A DNA stretch of 64,000 nucleotides, taken from Reyranella massiliensis 521. GTDB taxonomy: Bacteria > Pseudomonadota > Alphaproteobacteria > Reyranellales > Reyranellaceae. How positions within the stretch are numbered: position 1 is the stretch's first letter; each line of letters opens with the position of its first letter. Below are positions 57,739-64,000 of the stretch, in pieces. The DNA is taken from assembly GCA_945860205.1 (NCBI GenBank), contig CAMARK010000005.1, positions 23,387 through 87,386 on the forward strand, written 5' to 3'. The notes under the pieces were generated by a model. That model saw nothing but the letters and a program-made list of their open reading frames with translations, had not been told where the DNA came from and made no database searches. The translations under genes and the position numbers were made by a program.

Positions 57739-57826
57739 GGCTGCCCCTGGTGAACGGGCGTTCATAGTGGCGGCCCGCCACGGCGCGGGCAAGCGCGCCG
57801 TGCTCAAGGGACCTATGCGATGGCGG

Positions 57827-59137
57827 CTACTTCGCGACCAATGCCTCGATCTTCGCGAGGTCGATCTTCTTGAGATATTGCTCGGCGTGGGCACGGGTTA
57901 CGCCGCCATACTCGGCCCAGGACACGGTGACGAACAGGTTGTTCTTCAGCAGGAAATAGATCGTCCCGCCGCCACCCGCCGCGGGCTTCCCTTCCATGGC
58001 GTCCCGGCCATCGATCTTGGTCATGGTGAAAGTCGTGCCGTCGTCCCATTTGCGCTTGGCCGGATCGCGCCACGCCTGGATGGCCGACGATGGCGAGCCG
58101 TCGGGCTTGTTGTAGATCCCGATCTGAACGCGGTTGCGGTTCACTGGATCGAAGCCCAGTTCGTAGTAGCGGCTGGCCGATACGATCCCCTCGTCGAACG
58201 GGCTGGGCGGACTGGCCTCGCTCTTCCTGTCGCCGGCCTTCCATCCTTGCAGCGGCTCCGGCAGGAACGGCGCATAGGTCTTGGCCCGCGCTTCCCAGGC
58301 GATGCGCGGGTTCGGTCCGGCGGGAGCGGCAGGGCGAGGCGCGGCGGCTGTTGTCGATGGCGCTGCCGCGGCCGGCGGCGCGGCGCAGGCCGGTGCCGGC
58401 ATCGCGAACGCGATGGTACCCGGCACCGAGGAGCCCCAGCTCCTGGTCGTGATGCCATTGCGCGCGGATCCCTCGAATTTGCCGCACCCTTCGGCTGCAT
58501 AGACCGTCACCGTGCCGCCGGGTTCGGGCAACTTGCCGGCATGCCGCGCCGCCACGCAGATCGGCGAATCGTTGCTGTAGCGATCGACTCCGTAGGCGGC
58601 GCCGACCTGGAGGTCGAGCGCCTTGTCGCAGACGCAGGTGAGGCTCTCGCCCGGCTTGTTCTTGTCCGACTGGGTGATGAAGGACGGGCACAACGGAGCA
58701 GCTGCCGGCGCGCCGGTGGCTGCAGTTGCGGGGGCGGGCGCCGCCGCGACCGTGGCGCTGCCGCAAGCCGGGATCGTGGCGCCGAAGCCGAAGCTCTTGT
58801 CGTATGACGACCAGCCCGAGGTCGTGACGCCGTTGCGCGTCGAACCGCCAAATTCGGGGCAGGCGCCGCCGACGACCACATCGATCGCGCCGCCGCTCGC
58901 TGGAATCTTGCCGGCATGGACGGCGGCGGTGCAGATCGCCGAATCGGCCGTGTAACGGTCGCTGCCATAGACGCCGCCCGACGCACCAGCCGCGCAGGCG
59001 CAGCTCAGCTTGGCGCCGTCTGCGAGGGCGGTGGCATCGGCCGGACAGGCAGCCGGCGCCTGAGCCAGGGAAAGGCCTGGCCACAAGAGGACGAGGAACG
59101 CGATGACGACGCTGCCAAAGCGAAATTTCGCGGACAT
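57827..59137 (-). CDS. Secreted protein with two LCCL domains
   Basis: A 436-residue exported protein. A signal peptide (about 1-26, ending SLAQA) precedes two LCCL modules: about 31-122 (CACAAG, YTADSAICTAAVHAG, NGVTTSGW) and about 152-245 (TCVCDKA, YSNDSPICVAARHAG, NGITTRSW), joined by an Ala/Pro linker. A second linker (about 258-285) leads to a unique C-terminal domain of about 150 residues. LCCL domains are rich in eukaryotic secreted proteins; bacterial copies are sparse and uncharacterised. Periplasmic or extracellular binding is inferred. Confidence 0.85.
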   Translation of the reverse strand: MSAKFRFGSVVIAFLVLLWPGLSLAQAPAACPADATALADGAKLSCACAAGASGGVYGSDRYTADSAICTAAVHAGKIPASGGAIDVVVGGACPEFGGSTRNGVTTSGWSSYDKSFGFGATIPACGSATVAAAPAPATAATGAPAAAPLCPSFITQSDKNKPGESLTCVCDKALDLQVGAAYGVDRYSNDSPICVAARHAGKLPEPGGTVTVYAAEGCGKFEGSARNGITTRSWGSSVPGTIAFAMPAPACAAPPAAAAPSTTAAAPRPAAPAGPNPRIAWEARAKTYAPFLPEPLQGWKAGDRKSEASPPSPFDEGIVSASRYYELGFDPVNRNRVQIGIYNKPDGSPSSAIQAWRDPAKRKWDDGTTFTMTKIDGRDAMEGKPAAGGGGTIYFLLKNNLFVTVSWAEYGGVTRAHAEQYLKKIDLAKIEALVAK

Positions 59138-59211
59138 GCTGCCCCCCGAGTTTTTATTTCATGCTGGGAGCCTACCGCTGATAGGGTGCGGCCCGCCAGC
59201 GGGAGGACAAG

Positions 59212-60279
59212 ATGGCCAAGCATAAAATCGCGCTCATTCCAGGAGACGGTATCGGCAAAGAAGTTCTGCCGGAGGGCGTTCGCGTGCTCGAAGCCGCAGG
59301 ACGGCGATTCGGATTCGAGCTGGAATTCACCGACTTCGACTGGTCGTGCGACCGCTTCGCCAAGACCGGCAAGATGATGCCGGACGACGGCATGGAGACG
59401 CTGAAGCAGTACGAAAGCATCTTCCTCGGTGCGGTCGGCTGGCCGGGCGTGCCCGATCACGTCTCGCTGTGGGGCCTCCTGATCCCGATTCGCCGCGAAT
59501 TCGACGAGTATGTGAACCTGCGCCCCGTGCGCCTGTTCGAGGGCGTCCCGAGCCCGCTCGCCAACCGCAAGCCGGGCGAGATCGATTTCTGGGTGGTGCG
59601 CGAGAACACCGAGGGTGAATATAGCTCGGTCGGCGGCCGTATGTTCCAGGGCACCGATGACGAGATGGCCATTCAGCAGGCGATCTTCACCCGGAAAGGC
59701 GTCGACCGCGTGTTGAAGTACGCGTTCGAATTCGCCAGCACCACGAAGAAGAAGCACGTGACCTCGGCCACCAAATCCAACGGCATCATCCATACGATGC
59801 CGTTCTGGGACGAGCGCTTCGACGCGATGAAGAAGAACTATCCCGACATCAAGGCCGACCAGTACCACATCGATATCCTGACCGCGCACTTCGTGCGCAA
59901 CCCGGACTGGTTCGACGTCGTGGTCGGCTCCAACCTGTTCGGGGACATCCTCTCCGACCTCGGCCCGGCACTCACCGGCTCGATCGGCGTGGCGCCCTCG
60001 GGCAACATCAACCCGGAGCGCAAGTTCCCTTCGATGTTCGAGCCAGTGCACGGCTCGGCGCCCGACATCGCGGGCAAGGGCATCGCCAATCCGATCGGCC
60101 AGATCTGGTCGGGCGCCATGATGGTGCGGCACCTGGGCTATCCAGACGCGGCCGAGGCGATCGAGCGGGCCATCGCCGCCTCCCTGGTCGAAGGCGGACC
60201 GCGGACCAAGGACCTGGGCGGCAATGGCGACACCAAGACGGTGGGTGCCGCCATCGCGGAGTTGGTGAAGACGGCGTAG
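59212..60279 (+). CDS. Tartrate/D-malate dehydrogenase (isocitrate/isopropylmalate dehydrogenase family)
   Basis: A 355-residue beta-decarboxylating dehydrogenase. It shows KIALIPGDGIGKEVLPEG, substrate-binding Arg in VNLRPVRLFEGV, the catalytic Tyr region ENTEGEYSSVGGR, Lys in TSATKSNGI, metal Asp in GSNLFGDILSDLG and the NAD loop HGSAPDIAGKGIANP. The EFTDFDWSCDRF and GAVGWPGVPDHVSLWGLL segments match the tartrate dehydrogenase/DmlA group rather than LeuB. It probably oxidises D-malate, tartrate or a related 2-hydroxy acid. Confidence 0.9.
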   Translation: MAKHKIALIPGDGIGKEVLPEGVRVLEAAGRRFGFELEFTDFDWSCDRFAKTGKMMPDDGMETLKQYESIFLGAVGWPGVPDHVSLWGLLIPIRREFDEYVNLRPVRLFEGVPSPLANRKPGEIDFWVVRENTEGEYSSVGGRMFQGTDDEMAIQQAIFTRKGVDRVLKYAFEFASTTKKKHVTSATKSNGIIHTMPFWDERFDAMKKNYPDIKADQYHIDILTAHFVRNPDWFDVVVGSNLFGDILSDLGPALTGSIGVAPSGNINPERKFPSMFEPVHGSAPDIAGKGIANPIGQIWSGAMMVRHLGYPDAAEAIERAIAASLVEGGPRTKDLGGNGDTKTVGAAIAELVKTA

Positions 60280-60299
60280 CAGCCGCGCCACCGGGAGGA

Positions 60300-61346
60300 T
60301 TATCCAATCCCGATCGTCGCGAAATCGATCGTCACCGAGCGCCGCGTGGTACCGCCTTCGTCGCGTAATGAGAGCACGACCTTGCGCTCCCACCAATCAA
60401 CGTCGATCGCGCCGAAGTTGGCGGCGGCATAGAGCGCGCCCAGGCGGTTGGGGCCGGGTTCCTTGGCCGCCCAGTAGACCATGTTGAGGCCGCTCGACGT
60501 CATCTCGTACAGGGGATAGAGGCCGGCGGGCTGTTCTCGGTAGAGCGCGCCGATGTGCCGGTCGCCCGAAACGAACACCACGCCCTTGGCGCCGCTGTCG
60601 CGGATCGTGTCGAACAGCTTCTGCCGTTCGAGGTGAAAATTGCCCCAGCGTTCCCAGCCGTGGCCCTCGGCCAGCACCTGCGTGCTGGAAACGATCAGCC
60701 GCAACTCGGCGGGCTTGCGCAACTCGTCCGCCAGCCAGGCCCATTGCGGGACGCCGAGCATCGTCTTGGCCGGATCGGGGTCGGGCAGGTAGCGTTCCTT
60801 GCCCGGCGCGCCGCGCTGGTCGGTGATCCTGAGCGGCGAGCGGAACCAGCGCACGTCGAGCAGGATCACCTGGACGCGCATGCCGGCCGGGCCGATCACG
60901 CGCGAATCGTAGATGCCCTCGCGGGTGCGCCGGACGTCGCTGGCAGGGGCGTTCCAGAAGTCGAGGAACAACTCCTTCGAGAGTGCCTTGTGCTCGAACT
61001 CAGAGCCGCCATCGTTGGAGCCGTAGTCGTGGTCGTCCCAGATCGCGAGATGGGACACGGTATCTCGCAGCCTTTCGTAGCCGGCGATCTGCCGGGCGGC
61101 GGCGTAGGCCTCCTTCAGGCCCGTGGCGTCGGCCGAATTGAAGTCGCCATAGACATTGTCGCCCATGAAGACGAAAAGGTCGGGACGCCAGGCCATGACG
61201 GCGTCCCAGATCGGCTGGGGCAGGGTCTGCTTGGCGCACGAGCCGACGGCAATTCGCGACAGCGGCGGCCGGCCCTGCGCCACCGCCGCGGCGGGCGCCA
61301 GGGAGAGGGCAGCCATGAGTTGCGTGAGTGTCCGTCGCGTAAACAT
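60300..61346 (-). CDS. Alkaline phosphatase D (PhoD) family phosphodiesterase/phosphatase
   Basis: A 348-residue metallophosphoesterase. A Tat-like signal (MFTRRTLTQLMAALSLAP, to about residue 24) suggests export in folded form. Metal-site motifs are FVFMGDNVYGD, AIWDDHDYGSNDGG and VVFVSGDRHIGALY. ATG 61346 is preferred because it places the twin Arg at residues 4-5; an earlier start at 61373 is possible. It converges on the dehydrogenase gene at 59212. It likely releases phosphate from diesters outside the cell. Confidence 0.9.
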   Translation of the reverse strand: MFTRRTLTQLMAALSLAPAAAVAQGRPPLSRIAVGSCAKQTLPQPIWDAVMAWRPDLFVFMGDNVYGDFNSADATGLKEAYAAARQIAGYERLRDTVSHLAIWDDHDYGSNDGGSEFEHKALSKELFLDFWNAPASDVRRTREGIYDSRVIGPAGMRVQVILLDVRWFRSPLRITDQRGAPGKERYLPDPDPAKTMLGVPQWAWLADELRKPAELRLIVSSTQVLAEGHGWERWGNFHLERQKLFDTIRDSGAKGVVFVSGDRHIGALYREQPAGLYPLYEMTSSGLNMVYWAAKEPGPNRLGALYAAANFGAIDVDWWERKVVLSLRDEGGTTRRSVTIDFATIGIG

Positions 61347-61391
61347 GTCGACCACCGAAATGCCAGTATCCAACCTCTAGTTTGCAGGATC

Positions 61392-61901
61392 ATGACGCGC
61401 CACCTCAAACGTGCCCTCGAACTCGCGTTCATCCCGCTGGCGGCAGCGATCGTCTTTGTCGAGGAGGTGCTGCTCCATTACCTCGGCGTCGCGATGGCGG
61501 CGTTCGCGCGATGGCCGCCGGTCGCGCGCTTCGAGCGCTGGCTGGCCGGCCTGCCGCCATGGGCGGCGTTGCTGGCGTTCGTGGCGCCGTCGACCCTGGT
61601 GCTGCCGGTGAAGCTCGCCGCCGTGTTCTTTGCGCTTCAGGGGCGGTTAGGCCTTGCCGCGGCGAGCATTGCGCTGGGCAAGGTCCTGGCGACGGCATTG
61701 CTGGCGCGGCTCTACCAGGTCCTGCGGCCGACCCTGGTGACGATGCCGTGGTTCCTGGCGTCGGAGACCTGGCTCTTCATGTGGCGCGACAGGCTTTACG
61801 CGTTCGTCCGCGCCCTGCCTGCCTGGCAGAGGATGAGGGCCATGGTGCTGCGGTTGCGAAGCTGGCTGGCGGAATTGGTTTCCGGCGCAGCGCCACGCTA
61901 G
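61392..61901 (+). CDS. Small inner-membrane protein of unknown function
   Basis: A 169-residue protein with about three hydrophobic helices (LELAFIPLAAAIVFVEEVLL, WAALLAFVAPSTLVLPVKLA, LGLAAASIALGKVLATALLA) and a basic C-terminal tail. No catalytic motif is recognised. It starts with ATG 61392, divergent from the phosphatase gene with a 45-base gap, and is followed by the nitroreductase gene. Function not assigned. Confidence 0.75.
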   Translation: MTRHLKRALELAFIPLAAAIVFVEEVLLHYLGVAMAAFARWPPVARFERWLAGLPPWAALLAFVAPSTLVLPVKLAAVFFALQGRLGLAAASIALGKVLATALLARLYQVLRPTLVTMPWFLASETWLFMWRDRLYAFVRALPAWQRMRAMVLRLRSWLAELVSGAAPR

Positions 61902-61937
61902 AATCAGGTGGCGCGCTCACAGGGGAATCCGAGACAC

Positions 61938-62615
61938 ATGCAGTTCGATGACGTTATCCGCGGTCGCCGGAGCATCCGCGGCTACAAGCCCGATCCGGTC
62001 CCCAAGGCGCTGATCGAGGAAATCATCGGTTTGGCGATGCGCGCGCCGTCGTCGATGAACACCCAGCCGTGGAATTTCTACGTCATCACCGGCGAACCGC
62101 TGAATCGGATCCGCGCCGGCAACACGGAGCGGATGGTGGCGGGCATCCCGCAGTCGCGCGAGTTTCGCACGGGACAGGGCTTTGCAGGCCGGCACCGCGA
62201 CCGGCAGGTCGGCGTCGCCAAGCAGCTGTTCTCGGCCATGGGGATTGCGCGCGACGACAAGGATGGGCGCCAGGACTGGGTGCTGCGCGGCTTCCGTCAG
62301 TTCGACGCGCCTGTCTGCGTGATCGTGACCTACGACCGCGTGCTGGACGGCAGCGACGACACGCCGTTCGATTGCGGCGCCGTGGCGACTGCCCTGGTCA
62401 ATGCTGCTTGGTCGCGCGGGCTGGGCGCCGTGATCAACAGCCAGGGCATCATGCAATCGCCCGTGGTGCGCGAGCACGCGGGCATTGCCGACGATCAGGT
62501 CATCATGAAAAGCATTGCGCTGGGTTGGCCGGATGAAAGCTTTCCCGCAAATGCCGTCGTGTCCGAACGAAAGTCCGTCAACGAAGCCACGGTGTTCGTG
62601 GGCTTCGACAACTAG
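61938..62615 (+). CDS. Nitroreductase family flavoprotein
   Basis: A 225-residue FMN-dependent nitroreductase-fold protein: VIRGRRSIRGYKPDPVPK, then MRAPSSMNTQPWNFYVIT (FMN phosphate and substrate loops) and the C-terminal IALGWPDESFPAN. ATG 61938 is preferred over an in-frame start at 61908 that precedes it without a ribosome site. It reduces nitro groups, quinones or enones with NAD(P)H. The sulfatase gene follows after a 63-base gap. Confidence 0.93.
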   Translation: MQFDDVIRGRRSIRGYKPDPVPKALIEEIIGLAMRAPSSMNTQPWNFYVITGEPLNRIRAGNTERMVAGIPQSREFRTGQGFAGRHRDRQVGVAKQLFSAMGIARDDKDGRQDWVLRGFRQFDAPVCVIVTYDRVLDGSDDTPFDCGAVATALVNAAWSRGLGAVINSQGIMQSPVVREHAGIADDQVIMKSIALGWPDESFPANAVVSERKSVNEATVFVGFDN

Positions 62616-62678
62616 GTGTGGGCACGCGGGCGCGGACGGCTGTCACTCTTCGGCCATCGCCATGCATAGGAGTGATTC

Positions 62679-64000
62679 ATGACGGTTCGCCAGCCCAACA
62701 TCGTTCTCATCCTGGCCGACAATCTGGGATGGGGCGAACTCGGCTGCTACGGCGGCGGCGTCCTGCGTGGGGCGCCGACGCCGCGGATCGACGCCCTGGC
62801 GGCGGAAGGTCTCGTTTGCCTCAACTTCAACGTCGAGAGCGACTGCGTGCCGACGCGCTCGGCCCTGATGACCGGTCGCCATCCGATCCGCACCGGGGCG
62901 ATGCAGTCGGTGCCGGCCGGCCTGCCACAGGGCCTGATTCCCTGGGAGATCACGCTGGGGCAACTGCTGCAGGGTGCGGGCTACGCCACCGCCTGCTTCG
63001 GCAAGTGGCACCTGGGCGACCGCGAGGGCCGCCTGCCCAAGGATCGCGGCTTCGACGAATGGTACGGCATTCCCCGCACTTCTAACGAAGCCATGTTCAC
63101 GGCCTCGCCCGGGTTCGATCCCACGATCGTGCCGATGCCTTACGTCATGGAAGGCGTCAAAGGCGCACCGGCCCGCGATCTCGCGGTCTACGACCTAAAT
63201 CAGCGGCGCCTCATCGACGGTGAACTCACGCGGCGCACGATCGATTTCATGGAACGCCAGTCGCGCGCCGGGCGGCCGTTCTTCGCCTATGTGCCGCTGA
63301 CGCAACTGCACTTTCCCACCTTGCCGCATCCGGACTTCGCCGGCCGCACCGGCGCCGGCGACTTTGCCGATGCGATGGCCGAAATGGACCATCGGGTGGG
63401 CGAGGTGCTGGACGCGATCGACAGCCTCGGCCTGCGCGAGGACACGCTGGTGCTCTTCGGCAGCGACAACGGCCCCGAGTTCCGGCGGCCGTGGCGCGGT
63501 ACCGCGGGTCCGTGGCGCGGCACCTACCATACCGCCATGGAGGGTGGGCTGCGGGTGCCCTTCATTCTGCGCTGGCCGGGCCGCATCGCGCCCCGCCACA
63601 CGACGGACGTGCTGCACATCACCGATCTCTACCCGACGCTGGCAAAACTCGGCGGCGCCAGCCTGCCGGCGGACCGCGCGATCGACGGCATCGACCAGCT
63701 CGGATTCTTCCTCGGCGAGCGGCCGACGTCGGCCCGCGAGGGGTTTCCCTTCTACATCAAGACCGAGTTGCGGGCCGTCAAATGGCGCGACTGGAAGATG
63801 CACCTCATGTGGGAGGTCGAGCCCAACGAAGGGCCGATCAAGCTGGAGACGCCTTACCTCTTCAATCTTGTGCAGGATCCGAAGGAGGAGACAGACGTTA
63901 ACATGGAGGGCGGCTGGGTACGCGGCCCGATCCGGCGCCTGATCGAGACCTTCCAGGCGAGCCTGAAAACACATCCGCCGATCCCACCCGGCGCCCCCGA
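62679..64000 (+). CDS. Arylsulfatase/sulfatase, partial at window edge
   Basis: An alkaline phosphatase-fold sulfatase, open to the right edge (about 440 residues seen). The formylglycine site is Cys56 in DCVPTRSALMTGRHP (CxPxR), preceded by metal residues in LILADNLGWGE, where Asn15 replaces the usual second Asp. Later landmarks are FGKWHLGD and VLFGSDNGPEF. Cys-type maturation needs a formylglycine-generating enzyme encoded elsewhere. It hydrolyses sulfate esters; no signal peptide is seen, so it may be cytoplasmic. Confidence 0.93.
   Translation, partial: MTVRQPNIVLILADNLGWGELGCYGGGVLRGAPTPRIDALAAEGLVCLNFNVESDCVPTRSALMTGRHPIRTGAMQSVPAGLPQGLIPWEITLGQLLQGAGYATACFGKWHLGDREGRLPKDRGFDEWYGIPRTSNEAMFTASPGFDPTIVPMPYVMEGVKGAPARDLAVYDLNQRRLIDGELTRRTIDFMERQSRAGRPFFAYVPLTQLHFPTLPHPDFAGRTGAGDFADAMAEMDHRVGEVLDAIDSLGLREDTLVLFGSDNGPEFRRPWRGTAGPWRGTYHTAMEGGLRVPFILRWPGRIAPRHTTDVLHITDLYPTLAKLGGASLPADRAIDGIDQLGFFLGERPTSAREGFPFYIKTELRAVKWRDWKMHLMWEVEPNEGPIKLETPYLFNLVQDPKEETDVNMEGGWVRGPIRRLIETFQASLKTHPPIPPGAP

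Overview
The window looks like chromosomal DNA from a metabolically versatile, high-GC alphaproteobacterium. By eye it is strongly G/C-rich at third codon positions. Gene content (form II CO-dehydrogenase family enzymes, a Rhizobium-type L-asparaginase, ErpA, GH17 glucan protein, many Rieske, CoA and glutathione-linked catabolic genes) and a 20986-21089 palindromic intergenic repeat of a kind common in Bradyrhizobium relatives fit the Hyphomicrobiales or Reyranella-like groups. This placement is inference. I saw no phage genes, insertion sequences, CRISPR arrays, tRNA or rRNA genes, and no gene-free stretch longer than about 300 bases.

Layout. 1-1589: end of an unidentified gene, a TetR repressor with a palindromic operator, and a VOC-cupin pair. 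1593-4986 (minus): an operon of a Rieske oxygenase, a glutamine synthetase-like ligase and a frameshifted LysE exporter. This is the best candidate for an undescribed pathway, possibly gamma-glutamylation of an amine linked to oxygenation. 5034-11947 (plus): alpha/beta hydrolase, uracil-DNA glycosylase-like protein, dehydrogenase, GST, then a NEW3-domain protein with an ABC-2 exporter and an unrecognised protein. 11931-15180 (minus): FAH-family hydrolase, amidase and RluA-type pseudouridine synthase, divergent from a DapA-family aldolase/lyase (15252-16193). 16203-17772: hairpins, a sigma70-like promoter with a structured leader, a GNAT gene, and a deletion scar joining half a GNAT gene to half a histidine phosphatase gene. 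18369-20953: a two-subunit molybdenum hydroxylase.

21118-29005: GST, cupin, acyl-CoA synthetase, P450, PP2C phosphatase, asparaginase, an RNA methyltransferase without its expected stop, and an SDR. 29010-31110 (minus): exodeoxyribonuclease III, ErpA and an EamA transporter. 31177-35505: CHASE2 adenylate cyclase, a D-glutamate cyclase-like protein and an acyl-CoA dehydrogenase. 35499-38572 (minus): a tight MaoC, CitE-like lyase, ExoD, Rieske operon. 38693-41502: quinone reductase, SDR and a frameshifted DUF2817 peptidase-like gene. 41617-43548: a GH17 membrane protein.

43571-47986: CoxG followed by the S, L and M subunits of a form II CO-dehydrogenase family enzyme, closed by a clear terminator; then pyroglutamyl peptidase. 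48698-53707: RND efflux pump with a divergent TetR regulator and operator. 53711-59137 (minus): TMEM43 protein, phytanoyl-CoA dioxygenase-like enzyme, ABM monooxygenase, D-aminoacylase-like amidohydrolase and a secreted double-LCCL protein. 59212-64000: tartrate/malate dehydrogenase, PhoD-like phosphatase, small membrane protein, nitroreductase and a sulfatase cut by the window edge.

Three genes (1593-2202, near 28200, near 40690) carry single-base frame changes, and 16935-17772 carries a deletion. This is unusually dense; it could be real gene decay or indel errors in the assembly.
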